Position numbers and translations under genes: made by a program. From contig MGWZ01000045.1 of NCBI GenBank assembly GCA_001801175.1, positions 709 to 36,597 of the forward strand: a stretch of 35,889 nt of DNA. Reading direction: 5' to 3'. The notes under the pieces are model-generated. The model searched no databases, was not told the DNA's origin, and worked only from the letters and a program-made list of their open reading frames with translations. This stretch comes from Gallionellales bacterium RIFCSPLOWO2_02_FULL_57_47 (GTDB lineage: Bacteria > Pseudomonadota > Gammaproteobacteria > Burkholderiales > Gallionellaceae). This document shows, one piece after another, positions 9,290 to 18,659 of the stretch. Each line of letters begins with the position of its first letter. Positions within the stretch are counted from its first letter, which is position 1.

Positions 9290-9761
9290 CGGCAACGCGC
9301 TGAATGTACTGCTGCTGCTGGCCGTGGTGATGTGCGCGCTGAGCGTGGTCACATCCCAGCACAAGGCGCGCAAGCTGTACATCCTGTTGCAGCAGGAAAA
9401 AGAACACGCGCAGCAGATGGATGTGGAATGGGGGCAGCTGCAATTGGAGCAAAGCACCTGGGCTGCACCGGCACGGGTGGAAAAAATTGCGGCGCAACAG
9501 TTGCAGATGCAGCTGCCCAAAAGCGGGCAGATTCAATTCATACGGGTAGAGCCTAACGAGCATGGCAAAGATGCCGCCCCTGAGAATGAAACCAGCCATG
9601 CCCGTTCCCCTCTCCCCAAACCTCTGGTTGAAACAACTAGCCATTCGACTAGGCTGCAAATATCCGCAGCCAAGTCGCTGGTTATCCCGCAAGCGGGCGA
9701 GGGGGCAAACGAATCGCAACGCGAATTTCACATTTACGGCCATATAGATAAACAACCATGA
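9279..9761 (+). CDS. ftsL: Cell division protein FtsL, C-terminus extended by repeat-derived sequence
   Basis: 160 aa; N-terminal TM segment, coiled coil, position between rsmH and ftsI; C-terminal [10 protein letters not shown]...IPQAGEGAN matches the CCCTCTCCC palindrome. Confidence 0.85.
   Translation: MLPSGNALNVLLLLAVVMCALSVVTSQHKARKLYILLQQEKEHAQQMDVEWGQLQLEQSTWAAPARVEKIAAQQLQMQLPKSGQIQFIRVEPNEHGKDAAPENETSHARSPLPKPLVETTSHSTRLQISAAKSLVIPQAGEGANESQREFHIYGHIDKQP
9606..9711. repeat. CCCTCTCCCC...CCCGCAAGCGGGCGAGGGGGCAAACG palindrome interrupted by 60 bp
   Basis: Compare uninterrupted copy in murC at 20824-20867. Confidence 0.7.
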
Positions 9762-11488
9762 ATTACGCGGTCAACGCACCTCCAGACATCACGGCGAAAT
9801 TGCCCGGATGGCGCGCCGCCGTGTTGTTTGCGGGGTTGCTGGCCGGGCTGGCAGGATTGCTCGGGCGCGGCGTGTATCTGCAAGGGATACACAACGACTT
9901 TCTGCAGAAAAAAGGCGATGCGCGCTACAGCCGCGTGATCGAAGTCAGCGCGCATCGCGGCATGATCACTGATCGCAACGGGGAACCGCTGGCAGTCAGC
10001 ACGCCGGTGGAATCGGTGTGGGCAAGCCCTGCGGATGTGGAAGTCGACAGGCGGCAAGTTAAACAATTGGCGCTGATACTCGGTATGGACGTGGAAGAGC
10101 TGAAAAATCGTCTGTTCGACACCTCGCGTGATTTCGTCTATCTCAAGCGTCATCTTCCTCCCGACCAGGCCGAGAAAGTGGTCAGCCTGAATCTTTCGGG
10201 TGTTTCGTTGCAGCGCGAATACCGCCGCTTTTACCCGGCGGGCGATGAGGCCGCGCAGACGCTGGGCTTTACCGGACAGGACGACAACGGGCAGGAAGGG
10301 CTGGAGCTGGCCTTTCAGGAGCATCTGGCCGGCAAACCGGGCAGCCAGCGTGTCATCAAGGACCGGCGCGGACACATCGTCGAGGATGCCGGCAGCCTGC
10401 ATGCGCCCAAGCCGGGCGGCGACATCGCGCTCAGCCTGGACAGCAATCTGCAGCACCTCGCCTTTCGCGAGCTGGAAAGCGCCGTCAGGCAGCATAAAGC
10501 CAAGGCGGGTGCGGTGGTGGTTCTCGATGCGCGCAGCGGCGAGGTGTTAGCGCTCGCCAACTATCCCGCCTATAACCCCAACAATCGTAACAACACCAGC
10601 GTCAAGGCGATGCGCAACCGCGCCATCGCCGATCTGTTCGAGCCCGGTTCGACGATGAAACCGTTCACCGTGGCGACGGCAATCGAGACGGGCAAGGTAA
10701 ACCCCAATACCATCATAGATACCGAGCGCGGCGTGCTGACCGTCGGCAACAGGAAGATTCACGACTCGCATCCGGAATCGATGTTGACCGTGGCGCAAAT
10801 CATCCAGAAATCCAGCAATGTCGGCGCGGCCAAGATCGCCTTGTCGCTGAAATCCGGCACGTTGTGGCAAAGCTTCGCGGACAGCGGCTTCGGCGCGCAG
10901 ACCGGCAGCAATTTCCCGGGCGAAGCGCCGGGCAAACTGCGCGATCCGGATAGCTGGCTGCCGATAGAAAAAGCCACGATGTCATATGGGCACGGTATTT
11001 CGGTGAACCTGCTGCAATTGGCTCGCGCCTATACCATCTTTGCCAGCGATGGCGAATTGAAGCCGATCTCGCTGTTAAGGCTGGATACCCCGGCGACGGG
11101 AAGAAAGGTGTTTTCCGGTCACACCGCGCGTGCCATGCGCAACATGCTGGAATTGGCGGTGCAGCCGGGCGGAACGGCACCGTTGGCCCAGGTGGCGGGC
11201 TACCGGGTGGCAGGCAAGACAGGAACCTCGCACAAGCTGGAGGGTGGTGTTTATGTCGATCGTTATGTCGCCACTTTTGTCGGGTTCGCGCCAGCGTCGA
11301 ACCCGCGACTGGTGGTGGCGGTAATGATCGATGAGCCCAGTAACGGCCTGTATTACGGCGGCGTGGTTGCCGCGCCGGTGTTCAGCAAAGTGACGGGTGC
11401 GGCGTTGCACGCGCTCAATGTGCCGAATGATGCGCCGCTGGATAATGTCATCGCGGCTCCGGTGGATATCGTCAGGGAGGAAGTCTGA
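9758..11488 (+). CDS. ftsI: Peptidoglycan D,D-transpeptidase FtsI (PBP3)
   Basis: 576 aa; SxxK in EPGSTMKPF, KTGT motif. Confidence 0.97.
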   Translation: MNYAVNAPPDITAKLPGWRAAVLFAGLLAGLAGLLGRGVYLQGIHNDFLQKKGDARYSRVIEVSAHRGMITDRNGEPLAVSTPVESVWASPADVEVDRRQVKQLALILGMDVEELKNRLFDTSRDFVYLKRHLPPDQAEKVVSLNLSGVSLQREYRRFYPAGDEAAQTLGFTGQDDNGQEGLELAFQEHLAGKPGSQRVIKDRRGHIVEDAGSLHAPKPGGDIALSLDSNLQHLAFRELESAVRQHKAKAGAVVVLDARSGEVLALANYPAYNPNNRNNTSVKAMRNRAIADLFEPGSTMKPFTVATAIETGKVNPNTIIDTERGVLTVGNRKIHDSHPESMLTVAQIIQKSSNVGAAKIALSLKSGTLWQSFADSGFGAQTGSNFPGEAPGKLRDPDSWLPIEKATMSYGHGISVNLLQLARAYTIFASDGELKPISLLRLDTPATGRKVFSGHTARAMRNMLELAVQPGGTAPLAQVAGYRVAGKTGTSHKLEGGVYVDRYVATFVGFAPASNPRLVVAVMIDEPSNGLYYGGVVAAPVFSKVTGAALHALNVPNDAPLDNVIAAPVDIVREEV

Positions 11489-13065
11489 TGTTCCCTCTCG
11501 AACAATTGAACAGGCTGAAAGTGCCGATTACGCACCTGGTTTCTGACAGCCGCGCGGTGCGGCAGGGCGATACCTTCGTCGCCTATCCGGGTGAAAAAAC
11601 GGATGGACGGCAGTTCATCGCCCAGGCGATTGCGCAGGGGGCGAACGCGGTGATCTACGAAAAGCTTTTATCCGGGCACCCGTTGGAGGCGCAGCATTTT
11701 GCCTGGAACGATGACTGGAAAATTCCCAATGTCGCGGTCAGCGACCTGCGCCACAAGGCGGGCTGGCTGGCAGACGCGGTATATGGCGCGCCTTCGGAAA
11801 AATTGTGGATGGTGGGCATTACCGGAACCAACGGCAAGACTTCGACCTGTCACTGGATTGCACAGGCATTGAGCGATGCCGGAAAATCAACGGCATTGAT
11901 CGGCACCCTGGGCAATGGTTTTACGGGGGGCAGCGGATTTCCCGGCGTGCTGCAACCCAGTGACAACACCACCCCGGATGCGATTCGCGTGCACAACCTG
12001 CTTGGCGAATATCTGCATGACGGCGCGCATGCGGTGGCGATGGAAGTATCCTCGCATGCGCTGGCGCAAGGGCGGGTGAACGGGGTGCGTTTCGATGTGG
12101 CCTTGCTGACCAACCTGAGCCGCGACCATCTCGATTATCACGGCGACATGGAAAGCTACGCGGCAAGCAAACGCAAGCTGTTCGACTGGCAGCATCTGAA
12201 ATTCGCCGTATTGAACCTTGAGGACGCATTCGGGGCAGAACTTGCCGGGCAATTGGGGGATGCGGCTGTTGAAGTCATCGGCTACGGCATGACCGATGCC
12301 GCAATGCAACTGGCCGAACGCCTCGGCCTGCGCATGGTGTATGGCAATCTGGCCGGGATGAGCGGGCAGGGATTGCGTCTGGATGTCCATACGAGCTGGG
12401 GTGGGGCGCAAATTAACAGTGCGCTGGTCGGGCGGTTTAACGCGGCAAATCTGCTGGGGGCTCTGGCGGTGCTGCTGGTGAGCGATATAAGCCTGATCGA
12501 TGCCGCGCAGTCATTGGGCAGGGTGCAGCCGGTCGCCGGGCGCATGCAGCGGGTGAGTGGAGCGGGACAACCGACGGTCATCGTGGATTACGCGCATACG
12601 CCGGACGCGCTGGAAAAAGTATTGCTGGCATTGCGCGAAGTGGGAGCTTCCCAGGCTGACAAACACGGGGGCGGCAAGCTGATTTGCGTGTTTGGCTGCG
12701 GCGGCGATCGCGACCGCGGCAAGCGCGCCATGATGGGTGTCGTCGCGGAGAGATTTTCCGATCATTGCATAGTCACCAGCGACAATCCGCGCAGCGAAAA
12801 TCCGCAGCACATCATTGCCGAAGTGGTCGGCGGCATGAGCGCGAAAAATCACGAGATCATCGTCAATCGTGCCGTTGCCATCGAACGCGCGATCGGCATG
12901 GCGCAGCAATGCGACACCGTGCTGGTGGCGGGCAAGGGGCACGAGGATTATCAGGAAGTCAACGGGGTCAGGTATCCGTTCAGCGATGCCGAGGTTGCGC
13001 AACAGGCGCTGGATATATGGCAGTCACTGCAACCGTCCCGGAACAAGCCCCGGGGGAACGCATGA
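11488..13065 (+). CDS. murE: UDP-MurNAc-tripeptide synthetase MurE
   Basis: 525 aa; GITGTNGKTS, DNPRSENP (meso-DAP specificity), VDYAHTPDALEKVL. Confidence 0.97.
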   Translation: MFPLEQLNRLKVPITHLVSDSRAVRQGDTFVAYPGEKTDGRQFIAQAIAQGANAVIYEKLLSGHPLEAQHFAWNDDWKIPNVAVSDLRHKAGWLADAVYGAPSEKLWMVGITGTNGKTSTCHWIAQALSDAGKSTALIGTLGNGFTGGSGFPGVLQPSDNTTPDAIRVHNLLGEYLHDGAHAVAMEVSSHALAQGRVNGVRFDVALLTNLSRDHLDYHGDMESYAASKRKLFDWQHLKFAVLNLEDAFGAELAGQLGDAAVEVIGYGMTDAAMQLAERLGLRMVYGNLAGMSGQGLRLDVHTSWGGAQINSALVGRFNAANLLGALAVLLVSDISLIDAAQSLGRVQPVAGRMQRVSGAGQPTVIVDYAHTPDALEKVLLALREVGASQADKHGGGKLICVFGCGGDRDRGKRAMMGVVAERFSDHCIVTSDNPRSENPQHIIAEVVGGMSAKNHEIIVNRAVAIERAIGMAQQCDTVLVAGKGHEDYQEVNGVRYPFSDAEVAQQALDIWQSLQPSRNKPRGNA

Positions 13066-14624
13066 TGCTGCTATCGCAAGCCGCGCAGGTGCTCAACGGC
13101 CGTCTGGCCGGACCTGATGTGCGCTTCGCTGCGGTCTCGACCGACAGCCGGAAAATAATGGCCGGCGATCTGTTCATCGCGCTGCGCGGCGAACATTTCG
13201 ACGGCTGCGAGTTTGTCGCAACCGCGATGCAGTCCGGTGCCGCAGCAGCGATGGTCAACGCGGACAGCTACAGGATCGAGGATAGAGGAGCGAGGATCGA
13301 GCAAGAAGCCGGGAGCGATGCTCCCCCCTCAATCCTCAATCCTCAATCCCGAATCCTGAATCCTGATTTCCCGATCCTGCTCGTGGAAGATACCCGCATC
13401 GCGCTGGGGCAATTGGCAGCGTATTGGCGCAGGCAGTTCGATATTCCGCTGGTGGCGATCACCGGCAGCAACGGCAAGACCACGGTCAAGGAAATGCTTG
13501 CCGGCATCCTGCGGGAAGCGGCAGGCAGCGACGAAGCGGTATTGGCGACCAGGGGAAATTTGAATAACGATATCGGCATGCCGCTGACGCTGTTGCAACT
13601 GAACGCGCAGCATCGCTACGCGGTGATCGAGATGGGCATGAATCATCCCGGCGAAATCGATTATCTGACGCGCATTGCCGCACCGGATGTCGCGCTGATT
13701 ACCAACGCCAGCGGCGCGCATCTGGAAGGGCTGGGCTCGGTGGAAGCCGTGGCGCGTGCCAAGGGGGAGATATTTGCCGGGCTTAAGAGCCATGGCGCAG
13801 CGGTGATCAACGCCGATGATGCGCATGCGCCGCTGTGGCGCACTCTCGCAGAGGCACATCAATTGCTCGAATTCGGCCTGGATATCAACGCCGATGTGAG
13901 CGGGACGTGGCATCCAAACAATGGTCATCCGAACGGTTACGGTTTGCAGCTCGAAGTGACTGCGCCGCAGGGAAAGTTTGCCGTCAGATTGCAGGTGCCC
14001 GGTGTGCACAACGCGCGCAACGCATTGGCCGCCACGGCGGCGGCAAGCGTGCTGAACGTGCCGCTGGAAGCCGTCGTTGCGGGTCTGGAAAAATTCAGTG
14101 GCGTGGCCGGGCGCTTACAGCGCAAGGCGGCGCGGCATGGCGCGACCTTGATCGACGACACCTACAACGCCAATCCCGCCTCGCTACGCGCCGCGATCAG
14201 CGTGCTGGCCCAAAGCGGTGCAGGAAAGCCCGGCGGCAGGCGCGTGCTGGTACTGGGCGATATGGGCGAACTGGGCGAAAACGCCGCCGCCTTCCATGCT
14301 GAAATCGGCAGCGAAGCGCGCCGCGCCGGGATTGAAAAACTTTATGCGCTGGGTCCGCTGAGCGGCAACGCGGCGCGCGAATTCGGCAGCGGCGCGCAAC
14401 ACTTCGAGCGTATCGAAGATTTGCTGGATGCCTTGGAAAAGGAACTGGACGCGGACACTACCGTGCTGGTGAAGGGTTCGCGCTTCATGAAGATGGAGCG
14501 CGTGGTGGAATATTTAGTAGTAGGGCGGGACACACCCGCCGCTGCTTCGAACGTTGAAATGGCGGGTGTGACCCGCAAACCGGCGGGTGTGACCCGCCCT
14601 ACGGGAGTCAATAAATGTTATTAG
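13062..14624 (+). CDS. murF: UDP-MurNAc-tripeptide:D-Ala-D-Ala ligase MurF with in-frame heptamer element and repeat-derived C-terminus
   Basis: Start [17 protein letters not shown] overlaps murE stop; [25 protein letters not shown]; insert [34 protein letters not shown]. Confidence 0.95.
   Translation: MMLLSQAAQVLNGRLAGPDVRFAAVSTDSRKIMAGDLFIALRGEHFDGCEFVATAMQSGAAAAMVNADSYRIEDRGARIEQEAGSDAPPSILNPQSRILNPDFPILLVEDTRIALGQLAAYWRRQFDIPLVAITGSNGKTTVKEMLAGILREAAGSDEAVLATRGNLNNDIGMPLTLLQLNAQHRYAVIEMGMNHPGEIDYLTRIAAPDVALITNASGAHLEGLGSVEAVARAKGEIFAGLKSHGAAVINADDAHAPLWRTLAEAHQLLEFGLDINADVSGTWHPNNGHPNGYGLQLEVTAPQGKFAVRLQVPGVHNARNALAATAAASVLNVPLEAVVAGLEKFSGVAGRLQRKAARHGATLIDDTYNANPASLRAAISVLAQSGAGKPGGRRVLVLGDMGELGENAAAFHAEIGSEARRAGIEKLYALGPLSGNAAREFGSGAQHFERIEDLLDALEKELDADTTVLVKGSRFMKMERVVEYLVVGRDTPAAASNVEMAGVTRKPAGVTRPTGVNKCY
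13272..13366. repeat. Heptamer-arm inverted element inside murF
   Basis: Left arm AGGATCG AGGATAG AGGAGCG AGGATCG AG (13272-13301); right arm TCAATCC x3, CGAATCC, TGAATCC (13329-13363); core hairpin GGGAGC-GAT-GCTCCC. Confidence 0.9.
14520..14602. repeat. GTAGGGCGGG(A/T)CACACCCGCCG palindrome at murF 3' end
   Basis: 22-nt arms 14520-14541 and 14581-14602 complementary at 21/22 positions, plus partial third copy 14561-14576. Confidence 0.9.
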
Positions 14625-15700
14625 CGCTCACACAATGGCTGGCACAGGACATCCGGTTTTTCAGCGTGTTCAATTACATCACGCTGCGCGCCGTGATGGC
14701 GGCGATGACCGCGCTGTTCATTTCATTTCTGGTCGGGCCGGCGATGATACGCAAACTGGCCGCCTACAAGATCGGGCAAGCGGTGCGCAGCGATGGGCCG
14801 CAAACCCATCTGGTCAAGGCCGGCACCCCGACGATGGGCGGCGCACTGATCCTGACCTCGATCGTAATCACCACCCTGCTGTGGGGCGATTTGCACAATC
14901 ATTACGTGTGGGTGGTGCTGCTTTCCACGCTCGGTTTCGGCGTGATCGGCTGGGTGGACGATTACCGCAAGGTGGTTCATCGCAACCCCAAGGGTCTGTC
15001 GGCCAGGGCCAAGATGTTCTGGCAATCCATTATCGCGCTGATTGTCGGCGCCTATTTATGGAATGTCGCCAGCCTGCCCGCGCATACCGAACTCATCGTG
15101 CCGTTCCTGAAGTTTCTGGTGCTCCCGCTTTCGGCGTTCCTGTTTATCGCGCTGACCTATCTGGTCATCGTCGGCACCAGCAACGCGGTGAATCTGACCG
15201 ACGGGCTGGACGGGCTGGCGATCATGCCCACCGTGCTGGTAGGCGGCGCGCTGGCGCTATTTGCTTACGTGGCGGGCAACGCGGTGTTCTCGAAATATCT
15301 CGGTATCCCGTACATCCCGGGTGCGGGCGAGCTGGCGATATTCTGCAGTGCGATTGCCGGCGCAGGGCTGGCTTTTCTGTGGTTCAACGCCTATCCCGCC
15401 GAAGTGTTCATGGGCGATGTCGGCGCGCTGGCGCTCGGCGCGGCGCTCGGCACCGTGGCGGTGATCGTGCGCCAGGAACTGGTGCTGTTCATCATGGGCG
15501 GCGTGTTCGTGGTCGAGGCGGTCTCGGTGATGATCCAGGTGGCCTCGTTCAAGCTCACCGGCAAGCGCGTGTTCCGTATGGCGCCGCTGCACCATCACTA
15601 CGAGTTGAAGGGCTGGAAAGAGACGCAGGTCGTGGTGAGGTTCTGGATCATCACGATGATATTGGTATTGATCGGTTTGGCGACGTTGAAGTTGAGGTAG
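14615..15700 (+). CDS. mraY: Phospho-MurNAc-pentapeptide transferase MraY
   Basis: 361 aa; [32 protein letters not shown]. Confidence 0.97.
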   Translation: MLLALTQWLAQDIRFFSVFNYITLRAVMAAMTALFISFLVGPAMIRKLAAYKIGQAVRSDGPQTHLVKAGTPTMGGALILTSIVITTLLWGDLHNHYVWVVLLSTLGFGVIGWVDDYRKVVHRNPKGLSARAKMFWQSIIALIVGAYLWNVASLPAHTELIVPFLKFLVLPLSAFLFIALTYLVIVGTSNAVNLTDGLDGLAIMPTVLVGGALALFAYVAGNAVFSKYLGIPYIPGAGELAIFCSAIAGAGLAFLWFNAYPAEVFMGDVGALALGAALGTVAVIVRQELVLFIMGGVFVVEAVSVMIQVASFKLTGKRVFRMAPLHHHYELKGWKETQVVVRFWIITMILVLIGLATLKLR

Positions 15701-15710
15701 AGATGAGCAG

Positions 15711-15802
15711 GTAGCTCGTAGCAAGTAGCAGGTAGCTAATAAGGTGCGCGCTTCGCGCGCGGCAATTTAAAGCTACTGGCTACCCGCTACAAGCTACAAG
15801 CT
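15711..15802. repeat. Heptamer-arm inverted element between mraY and murD
   Basis: GTAGCTC GTAGCAA GTAGCAG GTAGCTA (15711-15738) / GCTACTG GCTACCC GCTACAA GCTACAA GCT (15772-15802), core hairpin TGCGCGCTTCGCGCGC. Confidence 0.9.
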
Positions 15803-15815
15803 TTTAGGAGATACA

Positions 15816-17309
15816 TTGAAACAATGGGCTGACAAAAAGGTGCTGGTGCTCGGTCTCGGTGAGACCGGCCTGTCGATGCTGCGCTGGCTGAGTGCGCAGG
15901 GCGCGCGCCTGCGCGCCGCGGACAGCCGCAGCAAACCGCCCGGTGCAGCCGATGCGGAGCGCTATGTCGATGCCGGACAGATTTTTTGCGGTGCATTCAG
16001 CGACGCACTGCTGGAAGGGATTGAATTGATCGCCATCAGCCCCGGTGTGCCGCTGCGCAACGCAGTTGTGGCAACAGCAGTGGCGCGCGGCATTCCGGTC
16101 GTCGGCGACATCGAGCTGTTCGCGCAACAGCTCAGGATTCAGGATTCAGGATTCAGGGCTAAAGTCATCGCCATCACCGGCGCGAACGGCAAGACTACCG
16201 TGACCAGCATGGTGGAACATTTGTGCAGGGCGGCGGGCAGGGATGCAGTCGCGGCGGGCAACATCTCCCCGGCGGTGCTGGACGTCGTGCTGGAGCGCAA
16301 CGCCAAACAGCCGGAAATATGGGTGCTGGAGCTGTCCAGCTTTCAACTGGAAACCACCTTCAGCCTGAATGCGGATGCCGCCACGGTGCTGAATGTCAGC
16401 GAGGATCATCTGGACCGCTACGCCGGCATGGATGAGTACGCGGCGGCCAAGGCGCGCATCTTTCAGGGCAGCGGCGTGCAGGTGCTGAATCGCGATGATG
16501 CGCGCAGCATGGGCATGGCAATGCCCGGGCGTAAGGTGGTGACATTCGGGCTAACCCCTTCCGGCCTCCCCTTGTCAGGGGAGGAGAATGACGCTTGGGG
16601 TATTGAACATGATGCGAGCGACATCTGGCTGATGCAGGGAAAACAACGCTTGCTCAAGGCGGGCGAGTTGCAGGTCGCCGGGTTGCACAATGCCGCCAAT
16701 GCGCTGGCCGCGCTCGCGCTATGCCGCGCGATCGATTTGCCGCTGCCGGTGCTGCTCGAAGCGCTGCGCAGCTTCAGGGGCTTGCCGCACCGGGTGGAAC
16801 GCGTGGCCGAGATCGGCAATGTCACCTATTACGACGATTCCAAGGGCACCAATGTCGGCGCGACCATTGCCGCGCTGCAAGGGCTGGGCGGTATGACACG
16901 GTGCGCGCAAGCGTCCGGTGCGGGAGTGCCGCCCTCCCGCAAAATAGTGCTGATCGCGGGCGGCGAGGGCAAGGGGCAGGATTTTGCGCCGCTCAATCCG
17001 GTTGTGGCGATGCATGCCCGTGCGGTGGTATTGATCGGGCGTGACGCAGCAAAGATTGCATCCGCCCTGGATGGTTGCGGTGTGACGGTGGTGCGCGCCA
17101 AAGACATGAGCGACGCCGTGCAACAGGCTTCGCGTCTGGCGCACAGTTGCGACGCGGTGCTGCTGTCCCCGGCCTGCGCCAGTTTCGACATGTTCCGCAA
17201 TTACGCGCATCGCGCCGAAATGTTTGTGCAGGCAGTGCATGAGCTAACTCCCCCCAACCCCCCCTTGTCAGGGGGAGAGGCAATCAAGGAGGGCGCATGG
17301 TCTCGCTAG
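15816..17309 (+). CDS. murD: UDP-MurNAc-L-Ala:D-Glu ligase MurD (TTG start) carrying several small in-frame repeat insertions
   Basis: 497 aa; [50 protein letters not shown] aggag upstream of TTG. Confidence 0.95.
   Translation: MKQWADKKVLVLGLGETGLSMLRWLSAQGARLRAADSRSKPPGAADAERYVDAGQIFCGAFSDALLEGIELIAISPGVPLRNAVVATAVARGIPVVGDIELFAQQLRIQDSGFRAKVIAITGANGKTTVTSMVEHLCRAAGRDAVAAGNISPAVLDVVLERNAKQPEIWVLELSSFQLETTFSLNADAATVLNVSEDHLDRYAGMDEYAAAKARIFQGSGVQVLNRDDARSMGMAMPGRKVVTFGLTPSGLPLSGEENDAWGIEHDASDIWLMQGKQRLLKAGELQVAGLHNAANALAALALCRAIDLPLPVLLEALRSFRGLPHRVERVAEIGNVTYYDDSKGTNVGATIAALQGLGGMTRCAQASGAGVPPSRKIVLIAGGEGKGQDFAPLNPVVAMHARAVVLIGRDAAKIASALDGCGVTVVRAKDMSDAVQQASRLAHSCDAVLLSPACASFDMFRNYAHRAEMFVQAVHELTPPNPPLSGGEAIKEGAWSR
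16134..16157. repeat. Single heptamer arm AGGATTC x3 in murD
   Basis: AGGATTCAGGATTCAGGATTCAGG, read as RIQDSGFR. Confidence 0.85.
16565..16584. repeat. Palindrome CCTCCCCTTGTCAGGGGAGG in murD
   Basis: 8-bp perfect stem, 4-nt loop, read in frame as GLPLSGEE. Confidence 0.8.
16896..16941. repeat. Half-copy of the ACACGG...GTGCGGGAG cassette in murD
   Basis: ACACGGTGCGCGCAAGCGTCCGGTGCGGGAGTGCCGCCCTCCCGCA versus rsmH cassette at 8549. Confidence 0.75.
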
Positions 17310-18517
17310 CACCCGCAAGGAGTACGCCGAAGGGTGCCCGGGAGGTTCCCCCCCACCCTTTCGCAGTCAAGACGCGCACCCGCACGCCGCAGGCTCAATT
17401 CGACGAGTTGCTGCTATGGGTGTTGACCGGTTTGATCGCGCTCGGCCTGGTGATGGTGTATTCATCCTCGATCGCCACGGCGGAAGCCAACAAATTTACC
17501 GGTTACCAGCCGACGTATTATCTGCTGCGGCATGGGGCGTACATCTGTGTGGGCTTGATTGCAGCGTTGTTTGCCTTTCAGGTGCCGGTGCAGATGTGGC
17601 AAAGCAACGCGCCCTACCTGTTCCTGTTCGGGGCAGCCTTGCTGATGCTGGTGCTGATTCCGGGTCTCGGGCGCGAAGTAAATGGCAGCCGCCGATGGCT
17701 GTCTCTTCTTGTCATCAATCTGCAACCTTCCGAATTGATGAAGCTGTTCGCGGTGCTGTATGCCGCCGACTATACGGTACGCAAGGGCAAGGTCGGCCAC
17801 CTGTTCAGCAAGGCTTTCGTGCCGATGTTCGCGGTGATGCTGCTGGTTGGCTGGCTGTTGCTGCTTGAACCCGACATGGGTGCGGTCGTGGTGATCTGCA
17901 CGATCGCGCTGGCCACGCTGTGGCTGGGCGGCTTCAACCTCAGTGTGTTTGCCGGCCTGATCGTGGCCTTGCCGCTGGGGTTTGCGGCATTGACCGTTTT
18001 TTCGCCCTACCGGATGCAGCGCGTCATCGGCTTCATGGATCCGTGGGCCGATCCTTACGGCAAGGGCTATCAACTGAGCCACGCGCTGATCGCCTTCGGG
18101 CGCGGCGAATGGTTCGGCGTGGGGCTGGGCGGCAGCGTGGAAAAATTGTTCTACCTGCCGGAAGCGCATACCGACTTCCTGATGGCAGTGATTGCGGAAG
18201 AGCTCGGCTTGGTCGGCGTGGCAGCGGTAATCGCGCTGTTCGCGCTGCTGGTGGTGCGTGCTTTCCAGATTGGCCGCTATGCCGCGTTTCTCGAGCGCAA
18301 CTTCGCCGCGCTGGTTGCGCAGGGCATCGGCGTGTGGATCGGCATCCAGGCGGTGATCAACATCGGCGTGAATATGGGCGTGTTGCCGACCAAGGGATTG
18401 ACCCTGCCGTTCCTCAGCTTCGGCGGCAGCGGCCTGGTGGTGAACTGCATTGCGGCCGCATTGCTGCTGCGAGTCGATTATGAGAACCGGCGCATTGCGC
18501 GGGGGTTGCCGATATGA
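17297..18517 (+). CDS. ftsW: Lipid II polymerase / cell division protein FtsW
   Basis: 406 aa; multiple TM segments, [42 protein letters not shown]; overlaps murD 3' end. Confidence 0.96.
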   Translation: MVSLAPARSTPKGAREVPPHPFAVKTRTRTPQAQFDELLLWVLTGLIALGLVMVYSSSIATAEANKFTGYQPTYYLLRHGAYICVGLIAALFAFQVPVQMWQSNAPYLFLFGAALLMLVLIPGLGREVNGSRRWLSLLVINLQPSELMKLFAVLYAADYTVRKGKVGHLFSKAFVPMFAVMLLVGWLLLLEPDMGAVVVICTIALATLWLGGFNLSVFAGLIVALPLGFAALTVFSPYRMQRVIGFMDPWADPYGKGYQLSHALIAFGRGEWFGVGLGGSVEKLFYLPEAHTDFLMAVIAEELGLVGVAAVIALFALLVVRAFQIGRYAAFLERNFAALVAQGIGVWIGIQAVINIGVNMGVLPTKGLTLPFLSFGGSGLVVNCIAAALLLRVDYENRRIARGLPI

Positions 18518-18643
18518 ATCAGGAATCAGGAATCAGGAATCAGGAATCAGGGGTTCTGTTGCGGCTGCGCCGCAGTCTTGATATATCGTTCCGCGCAGCG
18601 GCACACAACAATCTGATTCCTGATTCCTGTTCTCTGATTCCTG
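18518..18643. repeat. Heptamer-arm inverted element between ftsW and murG
   Basis: ATCAGGA x4 + ATCAGGG (18518-18552) / TGATTCC TGATTCC TGTTCTC TGATTCC TG (18614-18643). Confidence 0.95.
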
Positions 18644-18659
18644 TGCCGGGAGGCACATT

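Noticed and set aside
10881-10930. Possible repeat insertions in ftsI/murE/mraY/murG/ftsZ
   Set aside because: These proteins read through without repeat-like segments; no in-frame palindromes found on inspection.
12684-13061. N-terminal extension of the murF ORF in the track
   Set aside because: Overlaps murE out of frame; true start [10 protein letters not shown] at 13062 with ATGA overlap.
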